Assembly: GCA_022495995.1 (NCBI GenBank)
Contig: JAFEMH010007447.1
Coordinates: 1-64,000, forward strand
Direction: 5' to 3'
DNA from: Adenophora triphylla var. japonica
Taxonomy: Eukaryota; Streptophyta; Magnoliopsida; Asterales; Campanulaceae
Length of the DNA: 64,000 bases
Shown here: positions 43,655 to 56,145 of the stretch, piece after piece
How the letters are laid out: each line of letters begins with the position of its first letter
Numbering within the stretch: the first letter of the stretch is position 1
Program-made: the position numbers and the translations under genes
The notes under the pieces: model-generated
What the model was told of the DNA's origin: nothing
The model's input: the letters and a program-made list of their open reading frames with translations, nothing else
Database searches by the model: none

Positions 43655-45023
43655 TTATTCTACAAAAAGATACACATAAAATATGAACACATATAATTAA
43701 ACATATCATATGAGAAGTATAATGTATTTACAAAAAATGCTCCCACTAAATTATACACCTTCAAATGCAAATAAGCATAATATACATTTAATGGGCTAAG
43801 ATCCAACTTTAATTCAATTTCAAGTTTGCTATGGCAAACCGCTCAAAATTAAATTAATTAGGTAGAAAACATCAATCATATCACATATATGACTCTTAGA
43901 TCTTTTGTGAGATTTATTCAAGACATCATATGTCTAGGCATATTTTAATCTCATCTTATGCCTTGGGTCCAAAATCATTTTGATAACCCAATTAAGTTCA
44001 TTCACTTTAAACGTATAGGAACCACCATTTCCTCATATTGCTCGCATACAAATAGAATCAAAGTACCTAGCTATGGCAAGCCCACCCAAAACTATCTGAA
44101 TGGTCTCAAGTGTTTTAATCATGAATTGACATAAAGAACTTAAAAGTTAAATGAAGGTTCTTTAAGGTAGATTATGAGCATATCAGCAAAGATAGTCATA
44201 ATCGTGCACCAGGTAAGTTCCCAGGAAGATAGGTGAGTCACAAGGACTACTTAAGTACCAAATCTTCCTTCGACAGAACTCTCCTAGACATGCACAATCA
44301 GAAATCAGCTCTGATTTGGCAACATAATCATTTCCTTTTATAAACAATCAGTTTCCTTTTAAATTTCGCGTAATTATGACTTGTTTCCCATAAACAATCA
44401 TAAAAACAAAATTTTAATGTCTAAATTTAAACATATTAGGAAACTACAATTCAATGTTTCAACTAAACATAAAATTTCTTAACACGTAAGACCAAATAAA
44501 TCATGCATCGCAACAATTAATAAAATCATATTTTAATCAACTAAGCATGCATAAACAATGAATTAATCTAGCATAGCCCTATAAACTCAATTTTATAGTA
44601 TCCAGATTAACACATAAACGTATCAGATTGTAAACACATTCACAGATTAGCATGATTGTTCAACAAACTGATTCTGCCCAGATTGGGCTAGTTCTGTCGC
44701 GTGACAGAGACTCCCAGAATCACAATATGTCACACAACCTAGAAAAGCCATTAGACATTATCTGTCGCGTGACATAGACATACTATGTCGCGTGACACCA
44801 TGAAGCTAGTTTTGCAGATTTGCAGAATTCAATCAATTCTAAATCACAGAGCAATTAAATCATGCAAACGACTTTTAACAGATTTAATTCAATATCAATA
44901 GAATATGATTTAGGCATATTGTTTCAAAAACAATTAATCCATCACATATAGAACATGCAAAAGAACATATAAACAATTTATATTACTTTTCTAGCATGTT
45001 AATTCAAACTTAATGATACGAAC
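43655..45023 (-). other. Long untranslated leader of C2
   Basis: About 1.4 kb of AT-rich sequence between the primer site and gag without a coding frame. It contains three copies of a TGTCGCGTGACA-type inverted motif (near 44696, 44762 and 44787). Confidence 0.6.
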
Positions 45024-45038
45024 GGGGCTCTGATACCA
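45024..45038 (-). promoter_or_regulatory. Primer-binding site of C2 (initiator tRNA-Met)
   Basis: Beside the 5' LTR the - strand reads GTGGTATCAGAGCCCC. TGGTATCAGAGC is the standard plant initiator tRNA-Met primer site. Confidence 0.92.
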
Positions 45039-45039
45039 C

Positions 45040-46200
45040 TGTTGGGTTTTACGGGTCCATGCGCAGCAGAATTAAGCATCAAATAACATTAAACCCAAGA
45101 AGCCTAGGATCCGTTCTATACAATTAACTTGAAACTATGAGATAGATGTAACCAACCTTGTTTGCTTTCCGTTCTCGAGCTATCGAACGATTTGATGTGA
45201 TTTCGAATCACAAACTTCGTTCTTCAGATTGCTTGAACTCTAGGCCTTGATCGATGAACGAGCGAAGACCCTCTTTCGGTATCCACACCTTTGAATGAAT
45301 CAAATAACAATTTCTTGAAGATTGCTAGATCCTATAAACCTTGGAATAATATTGAGAATATTGTTGTGAATTTCTTTTCAGAATTTCGGCTAGCTTTTTA
45401 GGGCTGACGGACTGTTATATTTATACTACTTTAGAATCAATATGTGTTTCCTAATCAAATTAGGAAATCAGTCCAAAATTAACTCTGTGGACCTATAGTG
45501 TCGCACGACCAGACGAGTCACATGGACTTGTTCTGTCGCGCGATACAATGAGTCACCACAGGTTATTCTCAATCATTCTTCCCATGGTTTAATCAGTCCA
45601 TTCTAGTTGTGTGTGACCCAATAGGATTACATTATGTTGGCAATGAGTTCGATCATATCGACTCTCATAAGACATAAGCGGACTCTAGCAAGCCATTATG
45701 TCTACCCAAATAATGTAACGTAAGAGTTCACGTTTCCAATGGTACACTTCCATTTCTCCCTTTGTTTCACGATGTCATATTGAACACAAGTCATGGTCAT
45801 AGTCAACATGTCTTTGTTCAATGCTTTCTCGATTCCGAGTTAATGATAATTCCAATCATATTGGGGTACAGCCATACACTTTCATCATTATCACTCATCG
45901 AGGGGCCCAAGCAAAATATCTCTCTTTGGAGGGACAAATTCTATCTTGACTTATCATCCTTCCCATCATGAATCTGATCATGCCAAAATTAGCCTTTATA
46001 AATATCGTGTTAAGATATCGTTTGACTAAAATCAAACATGACTTTCATCATATGTAAGGTCATGATAATCTCAGGTCTAGGGACTAAATGAAGTAACCTT
46101 ATGAGATTTAATTATGACATTTGACCATGACATAAATCTCATGCGGGTCAAGTCCAGTCACTTGTTCTCTAACAAGTACCCATAATTTCAATGTGCAACA
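45040..46200 (-). repeat. 5' LTR of C2, part 1 (completed at 55952-56145)
   Basis: Matches the 3' LTR from its inner end TGTTGGGTTTTACGGGTCCA (+ strand view) up to CAATGTGCA, where G2 begins. The last about 195 bp resume at 55952 (CATCTCTATGC) and end at TAACA 56145. Confidence 0.9.
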
Positions 46201-46787
46201 TGTTTTGGTAAAAAACAATCAACAATGAAGAAATTTGAAATGAAACTAAGGAGGGTGCAATGGAATATAATTGGTGCAACAATGTAATCAAGATGGCTCG
46301 ATCATGTAACGAGGAAAACCCTTGAGATAAATATCTCGCCGACACAAAACCTCGGGAGGTGATTATGAGCACCTACCTTCCCAAACAATTATATTAATAA
46401 TGAATTACAAGGTAGAAAGCTATGGCGGATTACAAAGTGTTCTTGAGCTATGTGAGTGTAATGCGTGTGTCTCTGTGTTCGTGTCGTCTGTTGTGTGTTT
46501 CCAGCCATGAGCTTTAAATAATAAAAAAGAAAACAGAAAAAAAATCAAATCCTAACCAACTCCCCTACAATCTCGGTAAGTCATCTTCATCTTGACTTAG
46601 TCTTCCAATCCGTTGAAAGGAGTCTGTTGGACATGTCTTTTCCCACGTGCTTTTTTATCCCTGTGATTAAATATAACAGAAATAAATAATTGATTTAAAT
46701 AAATAATTTTTACCTTGCCCTCGAGTGAAGATGTCGACATGCTGATAAAAACTCAAGATGCATCAATCCTGATTTTTACCCATAACA
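46201..46787 (-). repeat. 3' LTR of G2 (587 bp)
   Basis: Nearly identical to 55365-55951. Bounded inside by the purine tract GTTTTTTTGGGGACAAT (- strand, 46788-46804). Confidence 0.92.
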
Positions 46788-47079
46788 ATTGTCCCCAAAA
46801 AAACTGTCTTTTAAAAGAATTTTAAAAGATTATGTTTTTTCACGTCTTTCTAGAAGCTCTGCGGTTAATTAATGGAGAAGATACATGGCCGTTGAGGAGT
46901 TAATTTTTAATTAATTAACGTAACTACTCCCAAGATCTAGGGCTTAAAACCGAAATCTCTTTTCACTTTCCCCTTTATCTTTTCCAATCACTTTCATCCA
47001 TTCCTCTTCACGGCGGTGATTTCTCCCTCGAAGGTAAAAATCCTTCCCTCTCTTTCTCTTCCTGTTTCTTTTTTCAAAA

Positions 47080-48713
47080 ATGGTGAAATCAAAAAAGGGA
47101 AAAGCCGCGAAAAATCCTTCGAGTTTACACGAGGACGGGGGTTTTTCGTGTGAAGGTTTGTTGACAAAACCAGATGAGGAAATCTGTGTTTTCAGCAATG
47201 AGCTGATCGAATCTGTCAAAGATCGACACTGCTTCCCAGATTCTACCATCTTAGGCCGTTTGATGTTCTTCTTAGGTCTGATTTCGTTTCCCCAAAATGG
47301 ATTTTATTTTATGAGTCCTTTTACTCTAGGTTTTCCTATCCTTTCCCTGCAATGATAAATAAGTTTTTTTTAGGAAGACTAACCTTGCTTTCGTACAAGT
47401 GATGCCCATGGTTTGGAGGATCTTTTCTTGTGTCTTGAGGGTGAATTGTGAATTCGGTTTAGATATAGGTTTGAAGGAGTTGACCTTTGTGTATGAACTC
47501 CAAACTTTTGGTTCCACGAGATACCTTCTTAAAACTAGGTTTGGAATGAAGCCTCTGTTTTTGAAAGTAACTGTAAGTGATAGAGGTTAGAAATCGAAGT
47601 ACTTTTTTGTTGAGAAGGACTCTTTGGAGGAAGGAGACTTCTTGGCGACTAAATGGAATAGGGAAGGTATCCCTCTTCTAAATTTCAATTTCCTTTCTTT
47701 CCCGCACTTACATGTTGTAATTTTTCTGTTGGTTTTTGCAGCTATTGATTGGGTCAAGCTTTTCCCTTCATCTGCTGAAACGAATGGGAAGGTGAATAGG
47801 CTGTTGGAGTTCTCAGAAGGGGAAAGATCCTTTCAACCTTACGAAGACATAACCGTCTCTGAAAATAAAGAGATACCACCCTCTACTGAAATGTCTACTG
47901 GTAAGATTATTTGATCCTTGTGTAACTCTTCTTGGTGTCTCTTGATTCTGCATTCTTCTGATAGTGTGCTTCTTTTGACAGTTTCAAAATCAACTGATGC
48001 CTTTTCTCTTAAAGACCTTCAGGACTTTGTGGGGCAAACCCAAGCGAGCAATCAAATGTTGGTGCCTAAAAGGGAGATAGAGGCACCTTCTGTTGGAGCC
48101 AGGGTGAAGAAGAGGAAGAGCAGTTCCAAGGAGGTAATTATTTTGGATGAAACGGACCTAGGAGATGTGAAAGAAGCTTTGGCGAGGGCTACAGTGGTAG
48201 GTTTCTTTGAAAAATAGAGTTTCTAATATATTCCTAAAATGAATAATGTATCTTAAGGTTTCGATTGAATTTTTGGCTTTTGTAGGGTGTTGATACTGCT
48301 AAGGCAAAAATGAACAGTCTGGAGGAAAGAATAGGAAGCTGGTGCTGGAACTTATTCAAGTCAAAAAACAAAGGGATGCCGGGGCTACAAAAATTGGAGA
48401 TTTACAGAAGGAAGTGGAAAGCTTGATGACAGGGATGTCCTCCCTTCAAGACACACAGCTGCATGAGACTTAAGAATTAAAGAAGAACATGATGTCTTCT
48501 GCTGCCCAAAGTATGATTGCGATCAAAATTCAAATGATGGAAGAGTTTCAGGATGGGAAGCACAAAGAGTGGGACATCGAACAACAACGTTCCCTCTTAA
48601 AGGCTTTGGATGCTAAGGAAGAGGAGGTAGGAGAAGGATCTTCTGCAGCAAAAGGTGATGATAACTTGGATGAAGGAGCAGCAACAACATCAGCGGCAGT
48701 AGCCACCCCGTGA
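47080..48713 (+). pseudogene. Antisense, apparently spliced extra ORF in the 3' region of G2 (coiled-coil protein of unknown function)
   Basis: Opposite in direction to gag-pol. Exon-like segments: 47080-47275 (basic start MVKSKKGKAAKNP), 47374-47666 (MVWRIFSCVLRVNCEFGLDI, LQTFGSTRYLL, FFVEKDSLEEGDF), 47742-47900, 47982-48196, and 48286 to 48713. The last four are linked by GT-AG introns with consistent phase. The last exon encodes a coiled-coil region and an acidic/alanine tail ending AAVATP. Damage: TAG at 47588-47590, one frameshift near 48330, TAA near 48474, and the first junction does not keep frame. Extra ORFs in this place and orientation are known in Tat elements. No function recognised. 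Confidence 0.6.
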
Positions 48714-49827
48714 AGGAACATGGTAAAAAATTTTTGGTTTTGAAAAATTTGGTGTGAAAAACTTTGGTTTTAAATGGGCTGTGTCCCAAAGACAATATTT
48801 TTTGGTTTGTAATGGACCCATAAGGGTCAAGACAATATGTTTTTCAAGTGTTGGGTTGGTCCAACACTTTTCATGCTTTCTGTAGGAAAACCTCTGCTTG
48901 GGTTTTGGTAAAACTTTCCCCAAGTATCTTTATGAGAAAATGTTTTTTAGAGGTTGATATGTTAACCTCTTCGTAGATGGTAACAACTTGCGAGTGGATG
49001 TAGAAATCCTTTGCAATTACGTAGATTGACATGTAAATGTCAATAACCGTTTGTACTTAGATGACACGTAAGTGTCATAACCAATTGTAAAGATCTTAGG
49101 GTCTAACACATTGATTGAGTGATGATGGGTAATTCGTATATATTAAACATATGGGCCCACCACACACCCCAATCAAGGTTGACATCGTGCGCTCCAGGCG
49201 AGGTGTTTAAATCTTAAAGCGGTGAAAAAAAGTAATTTCTTTAAACCTTTGAAGGGATTAAGTACCTTAAATGGAGGTGAGATGGCCAGTCTCAAAACGG
49301 TTGTTTTCACGAGGACTTGGACTGAATTTGGAGACTTCCAGTTCTTGCAAAATAACAAGTTAATGAAAGATTTCGACATCTTTTCTGATGTCACATTTTA
49401 TTTGATAAAAGAAGATGAAAGAACTATAAAAATACTTACTAAATAAAGAGTAAGAGATAGTCCGTACCTGATTTAAGATGTTAAGTTCCTGGGAGGATGC
49501 TTACATCTTAGTTAATCAGTGAGTTACATTCTAATGTTTCTCGTTTCCTTGCAAAACAGAAACATGTTAGGGGTGGGCGTTAGCCGATGCTTAAGTCAGT
49601 AATTATTCCTAAAATTGAATAAAAATGGAAACAAGTACTTTTATTGAACTTAGGATGGTAAAGATCATACCTTGGTTTTATTTGCGTTGTAAAATAATCG
49701 TGTAAACTTACATAAAGTAGGTTTTGAGATGGATGGCATTCCAGCTTCTGGGAATCCTTGCTCCCTCTAGAGTCGATAGCCAATAGGAACCTTTGCCTGC
49801 TTCAGCATCTACTAGGTATAGCCCTTC

Positions 49828-51768
49828 CTATTTGGGAGCCATCTTTCCAGCATTGGGCTCTCTTGTATTCTGAAACACCTTTCGTAGGACTAGATCACCA
49901 ACTTGGAATTTTTGCAACCTAACATTCTTATTGTAGGATTTTGCAATCATTTGTTGATATGCTGCTATTCTGATTTTAGCAAGGTCCCTCAGTTCATCAA
50001 CGGTGTCCAGATCATGACTTAGGTTGGTATCATTTTGCTCTGGTGTCAACATATTGAATCTGGCAGTGGGGATGACAACTTCTGCCGGGATGACCGCTTC
50101 TGCTCCAAACACTAAAGAATAGGGGGTTTGACCTGTCGCGTTCTTTGGTGTGGTTCTATCTGCCCATAGGACAAAGGGAAGCTCTTCTGCCCATCTTCTT
50201 TTCTTTTGATCTAGCCTCTTCTTCAGGTTATTGATGATTATTTTGTTGCTTGATTCTACCTGGCCATTAGCTTGAGGATGCACAGGTGAAGATGTCACCA
50301 TCTTAACTCCCCACCAAGCAAGAAAATCTTGGGTCTTCTCGCTGATGAATTGAGAGCCGTTGTCACATATTATTTCAGAAGGGATGCCAAACCTACTAAA
50401 TATATTTCTCTTAATGAAGGATATGACTTCCTTATCACGAACTTGCACATAGGATTCAACCTCAACCCATTTAGAGAAGTAATCAGTCATAGCAAGCAAG
50501 AAAACTTTTCCCCCAGGAGCTTTAGGCAATTTTCCCATTATATCCATTCCCCATCTCATGAACGGCCAAGTAGAGAGGATTGGATGAAGCAATTCTGCGG
50601 GCTGATGCAAGATGTCGCTATGCCTCTGGCAGGAATCACATTTCTTGGCAAAGATGGTAGCATCTTGTCGCATTGTTGGCCAGTAATAACCCATTCTCAG
50701 AGCTTTTGTATATAAGCTTCTGCCCCTAGAATGGTTACCACATGATCCTTCATGTAACTCTCTTAGGACTTCTTTAGCTTGGTTAGCTTCGAGACATCTC
50801 AAATATGGACCTGCAAATGATTTCTTAAATAGCACATTATCTATTAATATAAATCTTGAAATCCTTACCCTGAATGCTCTAGCATTCTTTTCTTCATCAG
50901 GGATAGTGCCATCTTGAAGATATTTAATTATTGGCGTCGTCCAAGATATCTCCATCTGACTATTAGGAATATCATCATCTATACAGAATAGTTCTAACCT
51001 TTCCACAGCAGGGATGTCAACATGTATGATTGGGATATTAGTCTGAGATAAGCTTTTGAAAGCTGATCCAAGATTAGCCAATGCATCTACTTGAGAGTTA
51101 TCTTCTCGGGATATTTGTTCGAAAGAGAATATTTGAAATTTGCTTGCCAAAATTTTTACAATGCCCAAATAAGCTGTCATCTTGGCATTTTTTGCTGCAT
51201 AGGAACCGTTAAAATGATTTACAAGTAATAATGAATCACTATATACCTGTATTGCTTTGATGTTCATGTCTAGAGCCACGGATAGGCCCACGATTAAGGC
51301 TTCGTACTCTGCCTCATTATTGGTGGCTTTAAAATCACAACTAATGGCCTGGGGTATGATGTCCCCTTGTGGTGACTTTAGGACAATACCTAGCCCTATG
51401 CCTCTCATATTAGAAGCACCATCTGTGAATAGAGTCCACATCCTCAGGGTGTCCCCATCTTGGAGTTGTTGTACTTCAAGTTCTACTTCTGGTTGCATAC
51501 TTGGACTAAAGTCTGCCACAAAATCTGCAAGTGCTTGTGATTTTATTGCTGTTCTAGGCTCATATTTGATGTCATAAGTGCTTAACTGAACGGACCACTT
51601 GGCCATCCTTCCTGACATTTCTGGTTTTCTCATTACACTTTTTATTGGATAGTTAGTACGAATGACAATAACATGAGTTTCAAAATAACGTCTTAACTTA
51701 ATTGAAGCAGAAATTAAAGCTAATATTAATTTTTCAAGGTGTGAATACCTGGTTTCCGCATCGAGCAA
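49828..51768 (-). pseudogene. RNase H, archaeal-type RNase H and integrase of G2 (646 codons open)
   Basis: One open frame covers the end of the gypsy RNase H (DAETRYSHLEKLILALISAS; then AKWSVQLSTYDIKYEPR). The second RNase H follows (WTLFTDGASNMRGIG; TNNEAEYEALIVGL; VYSDSLLLVNHFNG), then the integrase HHCC domain (LHEGSCGNHSRGRSLYTKAL ... KKCDSCQRH). The core D-D-E follows as [21 protein letters not shown] and HPQANGQVESSNKI, and then the C-terminal YNKNVRLQKFQVGDLVLRKV. It looks intact, which agrees with a recent insertion. The first part of RNase H is in the preceding frame. Confidence 0.9.
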
Positions 51769-51888
51769 TGTTTTACTTATATAGTATATTGGCTACTGGA
51801 TGCCATCTTGATCACGGATCAGGACGGCACTAACTGCGGTTTCAGAGACAGCTAGGTAGACACACAATGGCTCACCTTCTTGAGGCTT

Positions 51889-52859
51889 TTAAAGTAGGGG
51901 AGGTGTTGACAGGTACACCTTCAAATCTTGAAAGACTTGTTCATGCTTATCAGTCCACTCAAACCTAGAATTCTTCTTTAAGATGTCATAGAATGGCTTG
52001 CATCTGTCTGAGGATTTTGAGATGAATCGATTCAATGCTGCCACTTTCCCTGTCAATCTTTGAACATCTTTTATGGATTTGGGTGACGTTAAGTTGATGA
52101 TTGCTCTGATCTGCTCCGGGCTTGCTTCTATCCCTCTTTGTGTCACCATGTAGCCCAAGAATTTCCTGGACTTCATGCCAAAATTGCACTTTGCTGGGTT
52201 CAGCTTCATGTTGAACTTGTCTAGGATGTCGAATGCTTGAGCAAGATCTCGAACATGATCTTCAGCTTTCTTTGACTTTATCACCATATCGTCGATGTAT
52301 ACTTCCATAGTGTCCCCAATCTGCTCCTTGAACATCATGTTGACTAGTCTCTGGTATGTAGCACCTGCATTTCTAAGTCCAAAAGGCATTGCAATGTAAC
52401 AATAAATACCTGTTGGGGTGATGAAGGCGGTATCTTCTTGGTCGGATGGCTCCATCTGGATTTGCTGGAATCCTGAAGACGCATCTAGGAAAGTCAACAC
52501 TTCATGTCCCAAGTAGCATCTACTAGAGTATTAATGTGTGGCAAGGGGAAAGGATCTTTTGGACAAGCTTTGTTCAAGTCTGTGAAGTCAACACAAACTC
52601 TCCATTTTCCGTTCTTCTTTTCTACTACCACCACATTTGCTAGCCATCTTGGATATTCGACCTCTCTGATCATCTTAGCTTTGAGTAGTCTATCCACTTC
52701 TTCTTGAATGATAATATTCCTTTCCTGTGCGAACTTTCTTCTCTTTTGGTGGATTGGTCTGAAAGATGGATCGATGTTGAGTTTGTGGGTGATTACATCC
52801 TTACTGCTGCCTGTCATATCTTCATGTTTCCATGCGAAGCTTCTAATCATGCTCTGCAA
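51889..52859 (-). pseudogene. Reverse transcriptase of G2 (two overlapping frames)
   Basis: The first frame (52494-52859) has fingers-region blocks PRWLANVVVVEKKNGKWRVC, VDFTDLNKACPKDPFPLPHI and NTLVDATWDMKC. The second (51889-52512) continues with LTFLDASSGFQQIQM (first catalytic Asp), MPFGLRNAGATYQRLV and the catalytic YIDDMVIKSK. The overlap at 52494-52512 shows a single frameshift between them. Thumb and connection follow (LNPAKCNFGMKSRKFLGYMV). Confidence 0.88.
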
Positions 52860-53162
52860 GAGGTTAATAAGGTCTTCTTCTATTTCTGCTGGAACATCTT
52901 GGCCAAACCAGCACTTTGAGATCTGGGTTTGAGGGGTCTAAGAGTATTTCTTTCAAATCATGTTCCTTCGCCTCCAGAACCTCACGGACCTTTCTCTGTA
53001 ATTGCTATGCCATCTTAGGGGTTGTTGACGCCTTCATGGAAGTCATGTAACATTCTTTTCCTGACTGTTATCGCTGTACACCTTGACAACTCCCCAAGTT
53101 GTCGACATCTTGACACATTGGTGATAGGTGGATGGTACAGCCTTCATCCCATGGATCCACGG

Positions 53163-53426
53163 TCAAATTACACAGAATTTCTCCATGGAATTGATACCAT
53201 CGACGTAGAGTGGAAGTGTAATCTCACCCACTGTACTTTTGGTGTCTCCACTGAAACCCACGAGCACCGAGGTCCTTTTTACAATGCTGTCTTCAGGGAT
53301 CTTCATTTCCTTCAGAGCATCCAGCATGATGAGGTTCACAGAGCTGCCCCCATCTATTAGGATACGTCTGACCTTGCAGTTGGCTATCTGAAGTGCAACG
53401 ACCAAGGCGTCATGATGTGGATCCAT
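53163..53426 (-). pseudogene. Aspartic protease of G2
   Basis: RRILIDGGSSVNLIMLDAL carries a DGGS active site in place of the usual DTG/DSG. The fold continues with VGFSGDTKSTVGEITLPLYV. It would cleave the polyprotein; the D-G-G-S variant may or may not be active. The frame ends before the RT frame at 52859. Confidence 0.75.
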
Positions 53427-53465
53427 AGTATTGTCCCGGTCACTTTCTTCAAAGGAGATGACATC

Positions 53466-54137
53466 TTAAGATGTGAGCTGCGACATCTTGGAGGATCTCT
53501 CGGGTTTCTCATCCTTAGCTTGCTTAGCGAATCTCTTAGCTACAGTATAAGAAGTACCACAAATATCAGAACCGCCACTAATAACATTAATTACCTCTGT
53601 TACCGGTGGAGGAGATGGTGGTCTGGTTGCAATAGGTTCTTTGTTCTCCATCTTGGTCTTGCGGTTCCCAAGGAGCTCTTTAAGATGTCCCTTAGACAAC
53701 AGGTAACTAATCTCTCTCCTTAATGCAATGCAATCTTCGGTAAGATGTCCAAAATCTTCATGGTAGGCACACCATTTGGATTTGTCCTTCCAGCCGGATG
53801 ACTTGTCAGTCTTTTGAGGCCACCTTGCTTTATCTCCAAGATTGCTCATTGCACAGAGAATACCTGAAGCATCCACAGAAAAACAATAATCAGAAATTTT
53901 AGGAGATTTAATATCATCATCCCCATCATCTTCCACATAATTGACTTTGTTATGGTCATTTCTCTGATAGGGTCTGGATCTGTTCTGTCTTTGGTGAGAT
54001 GATTCTATCTTCCATTCAGGATGGTCATATGTTGAAGCTTTGTCAGGATTCTTGGATTGTTGCATCTTGTCCTCTTCCAGCCTAATAAATCTTAGGGCCC
54101 GATTTTGGATATCTTCCATCTTCTTGCACGGGTTCAT
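53466..54137 (-). pseudogene. gag C-terminal part of G2 with CxxH knuckle
   Basis: Contains WKDKSKWCAYHEDFGHLTED followed by C, giving a CAYHxxxGHxxxxC nucleic-acid-binding motif, the same Tat-type variant seen in G1 and TRG, preceded by basic and acidic segments. It continues towards protease after a TAA at 53466. Confidence 0.8.
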
Positions 54138-54229
54138 TACCAGATCCTCATAGTAAGGGGAATCCTTCTCAAGCCCATTTTGAAGGCTTCTGCAGCTGTT
54201 GCCATGTCCAGGTTGGGGATCTCCAAGAC

Positions 54230-55329
54230 TTATTTATTAAACCTGTTAACGAAGTCTTTTAATGTTTCAGTGGGTTGCTGAGTGATATGATAAAGGCCGC
54301 TGGTGAGCTTTTCAAATTGCCGGCTGCAAGAAAATTGATTGTTGAAGAGGTTGACAAGCTGAGCAAATGAGCCAATAGAACCAGGAGGTTGACGGATCAG
54401 CCACTTCAATGCCGGTCCTACCAACGTCGAACCGAACCCTTGACACAAACAGGCCTCACGAAACTGGAGCGGGATGCGAACAATCTCCATCTTTTCTTGG
54501 TAGTGGGCAACATGCTCCTCAGGATCAGAACTTCCTTCATACAACTTTATGGCAGGAACGCTGAATCCTTTTGGGATGTCGACATGTGCAATTGCTGGGG
54601 TAAAGCGAGATTGATTGTAACATGTTGGGGAGACTTGCTGGATAGGCGTGGTGACACTTGGCACATTCATGATCATATCTCTCAATTCCTGAAGCTGATT
54701 TGTAATGTAGGTTCCTGCAAAAGGGTTAGTGGTACGAGCAGTATTATCCAAAATAGGATTAGTATTGAAATTAACGAACGGATTAACATTATCTGTAGAG
54801 GATGTCAGAACAGTGCTATTAGTGAAGATGGGCCCTTCTGGAAAGGTCATCCTGTAGGCGTTGGTAGCTAAGGGTGTCGACATCGCCACAGAAGTATAAC
54901 GGGAGGGGAAGATGTTGACATCCTTATCGATGAAGCCATTGGTAGGAATTTATTGAAAGTTTGAGAGCTGTCCCCAATGTTGAAATCAAGGACACTAGGA
55001 CGGTAAGGAGAAACATTATCCATTCTTTTGGAAAGTAACTCCTGCTCCTTCTGCACCTTGATCAAGCTTTCGGCTATCAAGGAGGTGCTATTCTATTGAC
55101 GATCCAGCTGATTCTTCATTTGCATCAGCATGCTCTTGATCTCAAGATCAGGAGATGGCGACATCTGCTTCTTGCCAGAATTCACAGGAGGAGGAGGAGG
55201 CAATGTTTCTTGACCTCCGGTTGTCGACCGGCTACTGGTTTGAGGATTCACACTGCTAGGAAGGGCTTTGGTGACGACGGAAGTCAAAGGTTGGGTAGAC
55301 ATGGTAGAAACGTAAGAATTTTGAACCAA
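54230..55329 (-). pseudogene. gag N-terminal and core region of G2
   Basis: Starts near 55329 with a low-complexity segment (TTGGQETLPPPPPVNSGKKQ). The core lies in the frame at 54230-54889: DIPKGFSVPAIKLYEGSSDP, EHVAHYQEKM, then LKWLIRQPPGSIGSFAQLVN and ETLKDFVNRFN, the retrotransposon gag domain. A frame change separates the two, near 54870-54950. Gag would make the particle core. Confidence 0.8.
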
Positions 55330-55364
55330 TTAAAAAACCAATGGCCCCTCGGTGGGTGCCAAAC

Positions 55365-55951
55365 TGTTTTGGTAAAAAACAATCAACAATGAAGAAATTT
55401 GAAATGAAACTAAGAAGGGTGCAATGGAATATAATTGGTGCAACAATGTAATCAAGATGGCTCGATCATGTAACAAGGAAAACCCTTGAGATAAATATCT
55501 CGCCGGCACAAAACCTCGGGAGGTGATTATGAGCACCTACCTTCCCAAACAATTATATTAATAATGAATTACAAGGTAGAAAGCTATGGCAGATTACAAA
55601 GTGTTCTTGAGCTATGTGAGTGTAATGCGTGTGTCTCTGTGTTCGTGTCGTCTGTTGTGTGTTTCCAGCCATGAGCTTTAAATAATAAAAAAGAAAACAG
55701 AAAAAAAATCAAATCCTAACCAACTCCCCTACAATCTCGGTAAGTCATCTTCATCTTGACTTAGTCTTCCAATCCGTTGAAAGGAGTCTATTGGACATGT
55801 CTTTTCCCACGTGCTTTTTTATCCCTGTGATTAAATATAACAGAAATAAATAATTGATTTAAATAAATAATTTTTACCTTGCCCTCGAGTGAAGATGTCG
55901 ACATGCTGATAAAAACTCAAGATGCATCAATCCTGATTTTTACCCATAACA
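55365..55951 (-). repeat. 5' LTR of G2 (587 bp)
   Basis: Same length and ends as the other LTR. Inside it on the - strand lies GTTTGGCACCCACCGAGGGG, the primer-binding site (about 55345-55364). I cannot name its tRNA with confidence. Confidence 0.92.
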
Positions 55952-56145
55952 CATCTCTATGCTTATAATCATCGTATGATTATCCATTGACAATTATACT
56001 AATTATTCTCTTAATAATCAGGGACGGAGATTATTATAAACAAATATACAAAGCATATATAATAATCAAATGATAAATATCTCATATAATAAATAATGTC
56101 AACACATAAGTCTATCAATCATAGGCCTAGGGCATAACACTAACA
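55952..56145 (-). repeat. 5' LTR of C2, part 2 (beyond G2)
   Basis: Continues the C2 LTR after the G2 insertion and matches 39481-39671 of the other LTR closely. It ends at the C1 junction. Confidence 0.9.

Larger units (their letters stand above)
46201..55951 (-). mobile_element. G2: young Ty3/gypsy element, Tat lineage, with antisense spliced ORF, inserted in the C2 LTR
   Basis: Identical-length LTRs of 587 bp (46201-46787 and 55365-55951) begin, on the - strand, TGTTATGGGTAAAAATC and end ACCAAAACA. Comparing them by eye I find about five differences. Inside are gag, protease, RT, RNase H, a second (archaeal-type) RNase H and integrase, all on the - strand, then a 3.0-kb region with an antisense ORF before the 3' LTR. 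It lies within the C2 5' LTR, so it is younger than C2. The flanks CAACA and CATCT are a poor match for a target duplication. Confidence 0.92.
38318..56145 (-). mobile_element. C2: Ty1/copia element, nearly complete, 5' LTR split by G2
   Basis: Minus-strand element. 3' LTR 38318-39671; 5' LTR 45040-46200 joined across G2 to 55952-56145; a tRNA-iMet primer site beside the 5' LTR and a purine-rich tract beside the 3' LTR. One gag-pol reading frame (43654 to 39686) is interrupted by four in-frame stops. The flanks ATGAC (38313-38317) and GTGAC (56146-56150) match at four of five bases, a slightly mutated target duplication within the C1 integrase. Integrase before RT confirms copia. Confidence 0.93.

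Noticed and set aside
38318..56145. C2 and G2 read as one element
   Set aside because: The frames differ in class (integrase before versus after RT), the LTRs are different, and the C2 LTR sequence resumes exactly after the G2 right end.
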